DNA of 64,000 bases from Methanobrevibacter smithii ATCC 35061 (GTDB lineage Archaea > Methanobacteriota > Methanobacteria > Methanobacteriales > Methanobacteriaceae), in assembly GCF_000016525.1 (NCBI RefSeq), contig NC_009515.1, forward strand, positions 1,762,501-1,826,500. The letters are read 5' to 3'. Positions within the stretch are counted from its first letter, which is position 1. The number at the start of each line of letters is the position of its first letter. This document shows positions 9,316 to 18,027 of this stretch, in pieces. The position numbers were made by a program, and so were the translations under genes. The notes under the pieces were generated by a model. The model had not been told where the DNA came from. It saw only the letters and a list, made by a program, of their open reading frames with translations, and ran no database searches.

Positions 9316-10884
9316 ATGAAAATGCTTCAAAAGACATTAAGGTCAGTTGTAGATAATCCGAAACATATTTTCAAACTGGCTGTTCAGGGAATATTTGTAG
9401 GTATTTTTGCCGGAATAATGGTTTGTTTATATAGATTTCTTTTATACTCATCAGAAAGTATTTTAAGAAATTTTTTGGAATTCATCAACGGAAATATCTT
9501 TTTAATTATAGCATGGTTTATCATATTAGCTATTTTAGGATTATTTACAGCTTTTTTAGTAAAATGGGAACCTGATAGTATTGGCAGTGGTATTCCGCAA
9601 ATCAATGCAGAGGTTAAAGGTTTTTTAAACACTAACTGGTTGAAAATTTTAACAGCTAAGATTAGTGCCGGAGTCTTAACTGCACTGGGTGGTCTGTCTT
9701 TAGGTCCTGAAGGTCCTTCTGTTCAAATAGGAGGAATGGCCGGAAAGGGAATCTCCAGAATTTTTAAGGAATCAAGAACAGATGAACTGAGACTTATTTT
9801 AGCCGGTTCAACTGTAGGTATTACAGCGGCTTTTAATGCTCCGTTAGCTGGAGTGATTTTTATAATTGAAGAAATCAATCATAGTTTTGATAAAACACTA
9901 ATTTTTATAGCATTGACTGCATCAGTTGTTGCTGATTTTATATCCAAATCATTTTTTGGACAGGCAACAGTTCTGAATTTCCCATTACATAATCTTCCGC
10001 TGTCATCTTACTGGCTTTTGATTGTTTTAGGACTGCTTTTAGGTATTTTAGGTTATGTTTACAATGTTGGAATGATTAGGGCAAATGACAGATTGGCTAA
10101 AATGTCTAATATTCCACTTGAAATTAAATTCATATGTGTATTTTTAATATCTGGTGTTGTAGCACTATTTATTCCTGAAATTCTTGACGGAGGACATTTC
10201 ATGCTGGATATGCTTGATGTAGCTATTCCGCCATTAGGTATTTTGATATTTTTACTTGTAGCCAAATATCTCTTTTCAGTGGTGTCTTTTTCAGCAGGAA
10301 CTCCTGGAGGAATATTTTTGCCTCTACTGGTTTTAGGAGCATTTATTGGAGCTATTTTTGGTTCTGTTGTAATTCCTATTTTTGGTCTTGAAAGTTATTT
10401 GATATACAAGTTTATTGTTATTTCAATGGCCGGATTTTTTGCAGCTACCGTAAGGTCTCCGATTACAGGGGTTGTTTTGCTTTCTGAAATGTGCGGATCA
10501 ACAGAATCTCTGGTAGCTATGCTGATTGTAGCTATTATTGCATATGCTGTTCCTATGCTGCTGAATAACCGTCCGATTTATGAGTCTTTATTTGAAAGAT
10601 TACTGGCTAAAAATAATCATGATTTTATAAAAGACCATTCAAAGCATATTTTATCGGAATATGTTGTTCCTTCTGGCTGGAAGTATACAGGTAAGCCAAT
10701 TAAGGATATTCCTTTTCCTAAAGGATGTATTGTAGTTTCAATTACCAGAGGTGGAGATTATATACTGGCTGATGAGGATATTACTATAAATTATGCAGAT
10801 CAGATTCATATGCTGATGGACAGTAAAAATTATCCTTTTAAAAATGATGAAATGGGTGAATTAATGAGTAAGGTGATACAGTGA
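9316..10884 (+). CDS. CLC-family chloride channel/transporter with C-terminal TrkA-C domain
   Basis: The 522-residue protein has all the CLC signatures: GSGIPQI (chloride-binding Ser), GPEGPSVQIGG with the gating glutamate, AAFNAPLAGVIFIIEE with the inner proton glutamate, and FSAGTPGGIFLPLLVLG. Both key glutamates are present, which favours a chloride/proton exchanger over a channel. After about residue 430 a cytoplasmic domain (SGWKYTGKPIKDIPFPKG onward) matches the TrkA-C/RCK ligand-binding fold. ATG 9316 is used, with a weak AGGT upstream; a second ATG six bases downstream is equally possible. The nitroreductase gene starts 2 nt after the stop, so the two are probably co-transcribed. Confidence 0.93.
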   Translation: MKMLQKTLRSVVDNPKHIFKLAVQGIFVGIFAGIMVCLYRFLLYSSESILRNFLEFINGNIFLIIAWFIILAILGLFTAFLVKWEPDSIGSGIPQINAEVKGFLNTNWLKILTAKISAGVLTALGGLSLGPEGPSVQIGGMAGKGISRIFKESRTDELRLILAGSTVGITAAFNAPLAGVIFIIEEINHSFDKTLIFIALTASVVADFISKSFFGQATVLNFPLHNLPLSSYWLLIVLGLLLGILGYVYNVGMIRANDRLAKMSNIPLEIKFICVFLISGVVALFIPEILDGGHFMLDMLDVAIPPLGILIFLLVAKYLFSVVSFSAGTPGGIFLPLLVLGAFIGAIFGSVVIPIFGLESYLIYKFIVISMAGFFAATVRSPITGVVLLSEMCGSTESLVAMLIVAIIAYAVPMLLNNRPIYESLFERLLAKNNHDFIKDHSKHILSEYVVPSGWKYTGKPIKDIPFPKGCIVVSITRGGDYILADEDITINYADQIHMLMDSKNYPFKNDEMGELMSKVIQ

Positions 10885-10886
10885 AC

Positions 10887-11384
10887 ATGATATTTAAAAG
10901 AAAGAGCGTTAGAAGTTTTACTGATGAGAAAGTTAGTACAGATAAAATAAAAAATTTAATCAGGGCAGGAATGCAGGCTCCTTCAGCTTTCAACTCCCAG
11001 CCATGGGAATTCATTGTGGTATCTGATAAAAAGGATTTAAAAGCTGTTTCTAAAATGAGCAGATATGCAAGACCAGCTGAAAATGCTCAAAAACTGATTA
11101 TTGTTTTGGGAAATACGAAAAGGGATAATGTTGTTATGCCTATGATTCAGCAGGATCTGTCTGCCTGTACACAAAACATACTGCTTCAGGCAGTTGCTGA
11201 GGGTCTGGGTGCAGTATGGTTAGGATTTTACCCGATTGAAGATAGAGTAAATAGTTTAAGGCAGTATTTTAATATTCCAGAACATATTATTCCATTTTCA
11301 GTAATAGCTATTGGTTATCCTAAAGAAAATAAAGAACCTGAAAGCAGATATGATGAATCTAAGATTCATTTAGGTAAATATTAA
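10887..11384 (+). CDS. Nitroreductase-family FMN oxidoreductase
   Basis: The protein (165 residues) begins MIFKRKSVRSFTDEKV and has the nitroreductase-family hallmarks RKSVRSF (FMN phosphate contact), QAPSAFNSQPWEFIVV, a central QDLSACTQNILLQA helix and GLGAVWLGFYP. ATG 10887 is preferred over GTG 10881 because AGGTGAT (10871-10877) is 9 nt from the ATG and only 3 nt from the GTG. This family reduces varied electrophiles, or acts in cofactor metabolism, with FMN and NAD(P)H or ferredoxin. The physiological substrate cannot be deduced. It sits 2 nt after the CLC gene and upstream of mch. Confidence 0.9.
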   Translation: MIFKRKSVRSFTDEKVSTDKIKNLIRAGMQAPSAFNSQPWEFIVVSDKKDLKAVSKMSRYARPAENAQKLIIVLGNTKRDNVVMPMIQQDLSACTQNILLQAVAEGLGAVWLGFYPIEDRVNSLRQYFNIPEHIIPFSVIAIGYPKENKEPESRYDESKIHLGKY

Positions 11385-11430
11385 TAGTAATAAAAATATA
11401 TTTTATTTTAGTAAATTATGAGGTTAAATA

Positions 11431-12402
11431 ATGGTAAGTGTAAACTTAGAAGCTAAAAAAACCGTAGATGTAATGATTGAAAAACAAGATGAATTAAACA
11501 TTGCTGTTAGTCAATTGTCAAATGGTGCTACAATCATTGATTGTGGTGTAAATGTTGATGGAAGTTTTAAAGCAGGTGAACTTTACACTAAAGTTTGTCT
11601 TGGTGGTCTTGCTGATGTTGGAATTTCTATTCCTGGTGATTTATCTGAAAAATTCGCTCTTCCTTCAGTAAAAATTAAAACTGATTCTCCAGCTATTTCT
11701 ACATTAGGATCTCAAAAAGCAGGATGGTCTGTATCTGTAGGAGATTTCTTTGCACTTGGTTCTGGTCCTGCTAGAGCAATCTGTAAAAAACCGGCTGAAA
11801 CCTATGAAGAAATTGGTTATGAAGACACAGAAGCTGATTTAGCTATTTTAACTTTAGAAGCTGATGTATTGCCTGGTGAAGATGTTGCACAATACATTGC
11901 TGATGAATGTAATGTAGATGTTAAAGATGTTTACTTACTTGTAGCTCCTACCTCTTCTCTTGTTGGTTCTATCCAAATTTCCGGAAGAGTTGTTGAAAAC
12001 GGAACCTACAAAATGTTGGAAGCTATTAAATTTGATGTAACTAAAGTAAAACATGCTGCAGGTATTGCTCCTATTGCACCAATTGACCCGGACGGACTTA
12101 AAGCTATGGGTAAAACTAACGATGCAGTTTTATTTGGTGGAAGAACTTACTACTATGTTGAATCTGATGAAAATGATGATATAGCTGATGTTGCAGCTAA
12201 ATTACCTTCCTCTGCAGCTGACGGATATGGTAAACCATTCTTCGATGTATTTAAAGAAGCTGAATTTGACTTCTACAAAATCGATAAAGGAATGTTTGCT
12301 CCTGCAGAAGTAGTTATTAATGATTTAACTACTGGTAAAATCTACAAGGAAGGATATGTAAACGTGGATTTACTTAAAAAATCCTTTGGTGTAGACAACT
12401 AA
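11431..12402 (+). CDS. mch: Methenyltetrahydromethanopterin cyclohydrolase
   Basis: This 323-residue protein matches Mch over its whole length: MVSVNLEAKKTVDVMIEK at the start, DCGVNVDGSFKAGELYTKVCLGG, SPAISTLGSQKAGWSV and GSGPARAICKKP. Mch interconverts 5-formyl- and 5,10-methenyl-tetrahydromethanopterin in the cytoplasm, a core step in reducing CO2 to methane. GAGGTT is 7 nt before the ATG. Codon choice is more regular than in neighbouring genes (AAA, GAA, GGT, CCT), as expected for a highly expressed gene. A hairpin terminator follows. This gene is the strongest single marker that the organism is a methanogen. Confidence 0.97.
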   Translation: MVSVNLEAKKTVDVMIEKQDELNIAVSQLSNGATIIDCGVNVDGSFKAGELYTKVCLGGLADVGISIPGDLSEKFALPSVKIKTDSPAISTLGSQKAGWSVSVGDFFALGSGPARAICKKPAETYEEIGYEDTEADLAILTLEADVLPGEDVAQYIADECNVDVKDVYLLVAPTSSLVGSIQISGRVVENGTYKMLEAIKFDVTKVKHAAGIAPIAPIDPDGLKAMGKTNDAVLFGGRTYYYVESDENDDIADVAAKLPSSAADGYGKPFFDVFKEAEFDFYKIDKGMFAPAEVVINDLTTGKIYKEGYVNVDLLKKSFGVDN

Positions 12403-12408
12403 ATTTAA

Positions 12409-12450
12409 TTATCTTTTATCAGATAACTTTTCTTCTTTTTTTATTTTTTC
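12409..12450 (+). terminator. Terminator after mch
   Basis: TTATCT (12409-12414) pairs with AGATAA (12421-12426), followed by a long T-rich tract that includes TTTTTTTATTTTTT. This is consistent with archaeal U-tract termination. Confidence 0.5.
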
Positions 12451-12588
12451 TGGTTTGTTTGAGGCTTTTTTTAAGTTTTCCCGAATATTTTATACAATAT
12501 GTTTAAATACTTATTTTTCAATAAATAAATATTAACTCACAGTTTGAGTGATTTTTATTTAAATTAATTTAAAAAGGAGGACTTTAAA

Positions 12589-13362
12589 ATGAGTTTAACT
12601 GAGATTTTCAATGATTCTTTAAAATATCCATTTTCCGATATGACCAAATTTTGCATAATTGGTATTGTAATGGTTGTATCTTCATTAGGTTCTTTAGAAA
12701 TTGGAAATGCAATAATTTCTTCTGTTTTAGGTATTGTTGCTGCTGTAGCATCTATTATAACCTCAGGATATAGTGTAAGTGTTGTAAAAAAGGCTCTTGT
12801 AAAATCTGATGAAATTCCTGATTTGGATTTGCGGGAAAATATTATTGACGGGTTAAAAATGATAGTAATGCTTATTGTATACTACATTATTCCGATAATA
12901 ATAACTCTTATTGTAGCTTTTGCAACTGGTTTCTTTAATCAGTATATTGAAGTTGCAACTTATGCTTCCCAATATGGTTCTAATTTTGTAAATATGGTTT
13001 CTGAAGATTTAATGATGTCTTTAGTAAGTTCTGCAGCAATAACTATTATTATAGGTATAATATTGCTTGTTATTTTCTCATTATTATTTTATATGGGAAT
13101 TTGCAGACTTGCCAAGTATAACAGTTTGTCTGAAGGTGCTGATATTCCTGAAGCAGCTCGTGATTTAAAAAGGATTGGTATAGGTAAAGTTATTGGTTGG
13201 ATGATTTTATTATTTGTCATTGTAGCTATTCTTACCTTTATTGAAACATTTATTTCATCAATTCCATCTGTCGGTATTTTAATTTCAGCATTTTTAATTT
13301 CAACATATAATTTATTTATTGCATACAGATCAGTTGGTTTATTATATTCAGCTATTGAATAA
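12589..13362 (+). CDS. DUF4013 membrane protein (paralogue 1)
   Basis: This 257-residue integral membrane protein has about six hydrophobic segments. Its opening pattern, IFNDSLKYPFSDMTKFCIIG, is shared with the two genes that follow and with the minus-strand gene at 17055-17870. Other shared blocks are GYSVSVVKKAL...PDLDLRENIIDGLK and the closing AYRSVGLLYS. These features define the DUF4013 family found in Methanobacteriales. A strong AAGGAGG sits about 9 nt before the ATG. A CTCA-N5-TGAG inverted repeat lies in the 5' region (about 12535-12550). Function is unknown; a transport or envelope role is only a guess. Confidence 0.82.
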   Translation: MSLTEIFNDSLKYPFSDMTKFCIIGIVMVVSSLGSLEIGNAIISSVLGIVAAVASIITSGYSVSVVKKALVKSDEIPDLDLRENIIDGLKMIVMLIVYYIIPIIITLIVAFATGFFNQYIEVATYASQYGSNFVNMVSEDLMMSLVSSAAITIIIGIILLVIFSLLFYMGICRLAKYNSLSEGADIPEAARDLKRIGIGKVIGWMILLFVIVAILTFIETFISSIPSVGILISAFLISTYNLFIAYRSVGLLYSAIE

Positions 13363-13439
13363 AACCAATTTTTTTTCTTTTTTTTACGATTAATTTTAAA
13401 TAGTTAATTATCAATATTATTTCATTGAGAGTGTTTTAG

Positions 13440-14192
13440 ATGAATATAAGTGAGATTTTTAGTGATTCATTTAAATATCCGGTTAGTGATATTAAAAAAT
13501 TTGCAATATTCGGTATTGTTGTTGTTTTAGCTACTCTTAATGTTTCAATAGCTAACAGTTCAGTTTTACAGATAATTTTAAATGTTGTTTCATTTGTTGC
13601 AATTATTTTAATTTTAGGCTATGGGTTAGATGTTGTAAACTATGCTTTTAGGAAGTGTGATGATCTGCCTGATTTTGATTTTAAAACAGGCTTTGTCAAT
13701 GGTTTAAAATTATTTGTAATTCAGTTTTGCTACTTTATAGTTCCATTAATTCTTGTATATATTACAGCTTATTTTTCCGGATTTTTACAGTCTTTGGCAG
13801 GAATAATAAAATCATATTATGAAACTGGCATCTATTCAATTTCAAATTCATTTTTAACTTCCATGTCAATTACAGTTGTTACAGCAATTGTGCTTTTTGT
13901 AATTTTCATGTTGTTTTCCAGTATTGGAATGGCCAGATTATCTAAATATGATGATATTTTTGAGGCAGTAAATATTTCTAAAGTTTTTAAAGATTTAAAG
14001 AAAATAGGAATAGCTAAAAGCATCGGATGGTTAATTTTACTGATGATTGTTGGCTTTATCATAACTCTTGTCGGAGCTGGAATTTCAGTGATTATTCCAG
14101 TTGCAGGTTCTATTATTGCTTCATTTATTGTTATGTCCTATTTCTATCTGTTTTATTACAGATGTGTTGGTTTATTATATTCAAATATATAA
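13440..14192 (+). CDS. DUF4013 membrane protein (paralogue 2)
   Basis: This 250-residue polytopic membrane protein begins MNISEIFSDSFKYPVSDIKK and shares with paralogue 1 the block GYGLDVVNYAF...PDFDFKTGFVNGLK, the SIGMARLSKYDD segment and the closing YRCVGLLYS. About six hydrophobic segments are visible. The 77-nt gap from paralogue 1 includes a T-rich run and its own weak upstream site, so it may be transcribed separately. Tandem position and similarity point to gene duplication. No biochemical role is known. Confidence 0.8.
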   Translation: MNISEIFSDSFKYPVSDIKKFAIFGIVVVLATLNVSIANSSVLQIILNVVSFVAIILILGYGLDVVNYAFRKCDDLPDFDFKTGFVNGLKLFVIQFCYFIVPLILVYITAYFSGFLQSLAGIIKSYYETGIYSISNSFLTSMSITVVTAIVLFVIFMLFSSIGMARLSKYDDIFEAVNISKVFKDLKKIGIAKSIGWLILLMIVGFIITLVGAGISVIIPVAGSIIASFIVMSYFYLFYYRCVGLLYSNI

Positions 14193-14279
14193 ACCATTTC
14201 TTTTTTTAATCTAAAATTTAATATAGCTTTACTGTTAAATAGTTACATAGAATATTTTTATTTTTAGAGGTTGTTTAAT

Positions 14280-15200
14280 ATGGATTTGGGAGAAAATATT
14301 AAAAAATCATTTGCATATCCTTTATGTGACTATAACAAGTTTGCAATGATTGGAGTTTTGAGTGTTTTTTCTGTTTTGTATTCAGTTTGTTCTTCATTTG
14401 CAGGGAATAATCCTGGCGTAATTGTTATATCTGTTTTGATTAGCTCTATATTTTTCGTATATCTTATGGGATTTTCTGTTTCTGTAATTGAATGTGGGAT
14501 AAATCTTGAAGAAAAGATTCCTGATTTTAAAGTAGGCAGGGATATTTCAAACTTTTTTAAATATCTTGCTTTAAGTATTGTTTATGGGATTGTTCCTGGA
14601 ATTATTATTTTTATTACAATTCTTGGAAGCGGGATATTAAAAATATTTACTGATATCTCTCCTTATATTCAATATGGAAATACAGATATTCCTCCAGATT
14701 TGCTTTCCAGCTTCATGTTTGCTTTTTTGATTATTCTTTTAGTAACAGTTGTTGTAACAGTTATTCAGTCAATTTTTACTAATTTGGGAGTTGCAAGAAT
14801 GGCAGCTAATAACAGTTTTTCTGACGGATTGGACTTCTTTGAAGTTTTTAATGATATCGGAAAAATCGGCTGGTTTAAAACTGTTGGATGGTTTATTGTA
14901 TTATGTGTTTTAAATATGGTATTTTTCATGATTTCAATGGGAATTATGATGATTCCATATGTTGGAGTTATTCTAGCTGCATTTTTCATGATGACATTTA
15001 TGAAATTATTTAATTCATATTCAGTAGGATTATTATATTCTGATGCTTATAAAATCAGTAAAACTCAGGAAGATATTAAAGAAATTCCGAAAGCTGAAAA
15101 CATCAGTGAGGAAAGTGATGTTTTAGATGAATATGAAGAAATCAGCAAAGATAAAAAGGAAGATACAATAGACAGTATGTATGGTGAAAAAGATGAGTAA
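14280..15200 (+). CDS. DUF4013 membrane protein with acidic tail (paralogue 3)
   Basis: ATG 14280 is preferred because AGAGGTT (14266-14272) lies about 8 nt upstream; a TTG at 14271 would overlap it. The 306-residue protein starts MDLGENIKKSFAYPLCDYNK and keeps the DUF4013 blocks (GFSVSVIECGI, PDFKVGRD, YSVGLLYSDAY). It differs from its neighbours in an extra C-terminal cytoplasmic tail of about 45 residues rich in Glu, Asp and Lys. The tail end overlaps the start of the downstream flavoprotein gene by 8 nt, which implies translational coupling. Confidence 0.8.
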   Translation: MDLGENIKKSFAYPLCDYNKFAMIGVLSVFSVLYSVCSSFAGNNPGVIVISVLISSIFFVYLMGFSVSVIECGINLEEKIPDFKVGRDISNFFKYLALSIVYGIVPGIIIFITILGSGILKIFTDISPYIQYGNTDIPPDLLSSFMFAFLIILLVTVVVTVIQSIFTNLGVARMAANNSFSDGLDFFEVFNDIGKIGWFKTVGWFIVLCVLNMVFFMISMGIMMIPYVGVILAAFFMMTFMKLFNSYSVGLLYSDAYKISKTQEDIKEIPKAENISEESDVLDEYEEISKDKKEDTIDSMYGEKDE

Positions 15201-15732
15201 GAAAGTAGTTATATTGCACGGCAGTCCACGTGTAAGTGGAAATAGTGATATATTAGCTAAAGAATTTAAAAAAGGATCAGAAGATGCAGGAAATGAAGTT
15301 AAAAAAATTTCATTTCCAATGAGATTTATTAATTATTGTAAAGGCTGTTTAGGCTGTGTATCTTCTGGAGAATGTGTTATTCATGATGATATGTCAGGGA
15401 TTTTGGAAGATATGGTAGATGCAGATGTTATTGTATTTGCAAGTCCTATTTATTTTAATACAATTAGCGGACAAATGAAAACAATGATTGACAGATTAAC
15501 TCCAAAAGCCAGGCAGTTAAATGATAAGGATTATTATTTCTTATTTTCCGCAGCTAGTGATAATCAAAAATCATTGGAACCTGCAGTTTGTGAATTGAGA
15601 GGATTTTTAAATTGCATTGGTGTTGAATCTGAAAAAGGCATTGTTTTTGGTTTGAATGCTGAAAGTGAAGGTGAAATTAACCATAATGAAAATGCTTTAA
15701 ATCAGGCTTTTGAATTTGGAAAAAACAGTTAA
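15193..15732 (+). CDS. Flavodoxin-fold NADPH-dependent FMN reductase-like protein
   Basis: The protein (179 residues) begins MSKKVVILHGSPRVSGNSD, whose GSPRxSGNS loop binds the FMN phosphate in the FMN_red/iron-sulfur-flavoprotein superfamily. It continues with a Cys-rich YCKGCLGCVSSGECVIHDD segment and ASPIYFNTISGQMKTMIDR, typical of multimeric flavodoxin WrbA-like proteins. The two to four cysteines resemble the compact motif of iron-sulfur flavoproteins, but a complete 4Fe-4S motif is uncertain. ATG 15193 is used because GGTGA is 5 nt upstream. It overlaps the DUF4013 gene by 8 nt. It probably moves electrons to O2 or small oxidants, but the partner is unknown. Confidence 0.85.
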   Translation: MSKKVVILHGSPRVSGNSDILAKEFKKGSEDAGNEVKKISFPMRFINYCKGCLGCVSSGECVIHDDMSGILEDMVDADVIVFASPIYFNTISGQMKTMIDRLTPKARQLNDKDYYFLFSAASDNQKSLEPAVCELRGFLNCIGVESEKGIVFGLNAESEGEINHNENALNQAFEFGKNS

Positions 15733-15853
15733 TTTTACTGTGATTGATTTCACAATTTTTCACTCTTTTTTATAGTTAACTTCGCTTTAAATACTTTTTT
15801 TAAAGATAGTATTAAATATTGTTTAAAACATAATATATAATAAGGTGAAGTAA

Positions 15854-16210
15854 ATGAAATTTAAAATAACCATTAATGATAATGAGTATCATGCAGATAT
15901 GGTGGACTGTGATTTAGTAAATCAGATAGCTGATATGTGCCCTTTTGAAGTTACTTTCAAACAGCATCGCAATCAGGAGTACTTCACTAAATTGCCAAGT
16001 CAGGCTAATGATGATGGCTGTCCATTAACTACAACTATTTTAAAGAATAAATTATACTATTATCAGCAATGGAATGCATTTGTCATCGTTTATGAAGATA
16101 CAAATGTCAGTCCTTACGAATTAACCTATGTTGGTGAATTTGATGAGGATGTTAGTGAATATCTTCAGGAAGCAGGAAGAAACATTTTTGTTGAAATGGA
16201 TGCAGAATAA
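15854..16210 (+). CDS. Cyclophilin-like fold protein
   Basis: This 118-residue cytosolic protein has the short beta-rich pattern of the cyclophilin-like superfamily: ITINDNEYHADMVDCDLVNQ, a hydrophobic core strand, and the NAFVIVYEDTNVSPYELTYVG region followed by an acidic end. Such proteins are widespread in methanogens and lack the classic peptidyl-prolyl isomerase active site, so activity is unproven. AAGGTGAAG precedes the ATG. It has its own TATA-rich upstream spacer. Confidence 0.72.
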   Translation: MKFKITINDNEYHADMVDCDLVNQIADMCPFEVTFKQHRNQEYFTKLPSQANDDGCPLTTTILKNKLYYYQQWNAFVIVYEDTNVSPYELTYVGEFDEDVSEYLQEAGRNIFVEMDAE

Positions 16211-16275
16211 CTCTATTATTAAAAAGCTATATTACATATGTTGTATATAAATAGTATGTGATGTGGTGATTTTTT

Positions 16276-17025
16276 ATGGAGATTACTATAAATTTAAAAA
16301 CAGTTTCTACAATTGTAGCTATTGTAGCTGTAATTATTGGCATAATTGAAGGGTTAAATGTTTTTAGTTTATCTGGTCTGGTTCCGGATTTTGTATTTTA
16401 CGGATCTTTAGCAATAATTATAGCTATTTTAGGTCTTTTGGGAGTTTATATTTCTAAAATGGATATTAGAATAGCTGCAATTCAATATATAATTCTTGGT
16501 CTTGGTCTTTTTATAGCTATTGGCTATTATGGCGTGATTGGTTGTGTCATATTTATTGTTGCTGGTGTTTTAGCTATTGCTGAATATGTACAAACTAAAG
16601 AGGAAGTTACACCAGACAAAAAGCTTTTTTTAATTCCTGTTTTAACTATTGTCATAATTGTTTTGTTTTTGCTTGCCAGTGCAGGGTTAGGTGTTTTAGA
16701 TAGTATGGCTGCTTCAGATTCTGTATCTTTCAGTGGTTTGAGTGTTGCTATATCTAATGATTATGGTGTTACCTCCGGTGATTTGACAGGAACATTAAAT
16801 GTTGATAAGGATTTTGATTACTTGGAAGTTAAAGTTCGTTTTTATAATTCCAATAATTTAACATTATATGAATCATATGCATATACCGGAAGTAATGTTC
16901 ATCCTGGAAAATATTCAGTTGATGCATTTTATTATGGAAATGAAATGCCTACAAAAGCAGTAATTGAAGTATATAATGAGGTTAATGGTGACCCGATTCA
17001 TACCCAAAATGTAAATATTAATTAA
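16276..17025 (+). CDS. Membrane protein with soluble beta-rich C-terminal domain
   Basis: This 249-residue protein has four or five hydrophobic helices in the first 145 residues and then a beta-rich C-terminal domain of about 100 residues (GDLTGTLNVDKDFDYLEVKV, then YGNEMPTKAVIEVYNEVNG). The outer domain resembles the FxLyD-type fold common in methanogen surface proteins and echoes the C-terminal domain of the zinc-ribbon protein at 19022-19723. GGTGATT is the ribosome-binding site. Its promoter (TATA at about 16243-16254) is preceded by the palindrome ACATATGT (16234-16241), similar to sites upstream of the facing DUF4013 gene. Function is unknown. Confidence 0.65.
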   Translation: MEITINLKTVSTIVAIVAVIIGIIEGLNVFSLSGLVPDFVFYGSLAIIIAILGLLGVYISKMDIRIAAIQYIILGLGLFIAIGYYGVIGCVIFIVAGVLAIAEYVQTKEEVTPDKKLFLIPVLTIVIIVLFLLASAGLGVLDSMAASDSVSFSGLSVAISNDYGVTSGDLTGTLNVDKDFDYLEVKVRFYNSNNLTLYESYAYTGSNVHPGKYSVDAFYYGNEMPTKAVIEVYNEVNGDPIHTQNVNIN

Positions 17026-17027
17026 AT

Positions 17028-17056
17028 GTTATCCAAGTAGGATAACACTTTTTTTT
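17028..17056 (+). terminator. Terminator between convergent genes
   Basis: GTTATCC (17028-17034) pairs with GGATAAC (17040-17046) across a 5-nt loop; one more T-A pair extends the stem at each side. Eight Ts follow. It lies directly after the stop codon of the 16276 gene and abuts the stop codon of the opposing gene. Confidence 0.7.
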
Positions 17057-17870
17057 ATTCTTCAACTGGTTCATAAATCAGACCGATTCCGCGGGTTTTA
17101 AATAATTCGGCTAATGCAATTATCAATGAAAATATGAGGTTTGTAAGGAAAAACATTGCCCACCAGAGAGGTTCCGGTGATGTAAGTGTATTTATTCCTG
17201 AAGTTCCAATAATCATCATAGCTATCATGGTGATTGCAAACAGCACAAATGCAATTACACATTCTATTATCAGCAGTCCGATATAGAATAAAACATATCT
17301 TGCAGGGCCTATTGTCATGATTACTTCTTTTATTTCTTTAAAGTCAAATGCTTTTTTGAAGTTGTCATGAGCAGCCATATTTGATAGGCTTATGAAACTT
17401 ACAAAATATAATATGATTGCCAATATCAGGGATATTGTTGCTCCGGCAGTTTGGATTATTCCTCCGGAGATGTTGTCTAAAAATGGGGTAGTGGTAACAG
17501 CCAGTATTATTATGGGGACTGCAAAGTATACGAATTTAACAAGAAATATTTTTACTCCGTTTATTAGCATTTCTTTCAGGTTATTAAATTCAGGCACTTT
17601 ATCTGTTCCGTTAATCATTCCATGTGTTGAGATTTCCAGTATTCTGTATTCATATCCTAAAAATAAAAATATTGGTATTAATGTTAGTAATGAAGGTACA
17701 ATTAAACTGGCGAATTTTAAATTTAAATTAGCATCCTGATAATGGATTAATATTAAAATATATGCCATCCATATGATAAAAGTTGAAAATAATGTTAGTC
17801 CAAAGTAAAGTAATGATTTTGAGTTTTTAATTGAGTATTTAATGCTGTCATTGTATATGTCAAGTATCAT
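17055..17870 (-). CDS. DUF4013 membrane protein (paralogue 4)
   Basis: This 271-residue protein begins MILDIYNDSIKYSIKNSKSL, the same opening as the three DUF4013 genes at 12.6-15.2 kb, and ends TRGIGLIYEPVEE, which parallels their VGLLYS end. About six hydrophobic segments are seen. It is the most divergent paralogue and is separately placed on the other strand. GGAGGAAAAAA precedes the ATG. The promoter contains a perfect ATGTAAA-N6-TTTACAT inverted repeat, so it may have its own repressor. Function is unknown. Confidence 0.75.
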   Translation of the reverse strand: MILDIYNDSIKYSIKNSKSLLYFGLTLFSTFIIWMAYILILIHYQDANLNLKFASLIVPSLLTLIPIFLFLGYEYRILEISTHGMINGTDKVPEFNNLKEMLINGVKIFLVKFVYFAVPIIILAVTTTPFLDNISGGIIQTAGATISLILAIILYFVSFISLSNMAAHDNFKKAFDFKEIKEVIMTIGPARYVLFYIGLLIIECVIAFVLFAITMIAMMIIGTSGINTLTSPEPLWWAMFFLTNLIFSLIIALAELFKTRGIGLIYEPVEE

Positions 17871-17897
17871 TTTTTTCCTCCAGTATTTGCAGCAACT

Positions 17898-17966
17898 ATG
17901 TAAAATATATGTTACTTATGTAAAATTAAGTTTACATCATATATAAATGTATGGTTTATGTTACAT
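17898..17966 (-). promoter_or_regulatory. Promoter with ATGTAAA-N6-TTTACAT operator upstream of DUF4013 paralogue 4
   Basis: A perfect inverted repeat ATGTAAA (17918-17924) / TTTACAT (17931-17937) sits just downstream of a minus-strand TATA box (TTTATATATG, about 17938-17947), overlapping the expected transcription start. Extra copies occur at 17898-17904 (ATGTAAA) and 17958-17966 (ATGTTACAT). The position suggests repression (inference). Confidence 0.5.
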
Positions 17967-18027
17967 ATCTGGAGTAAAATTTTAATGTAGAAAAAAAGTT
18001 TTAAAAGAAAAGAAATGAATCTTTTCT

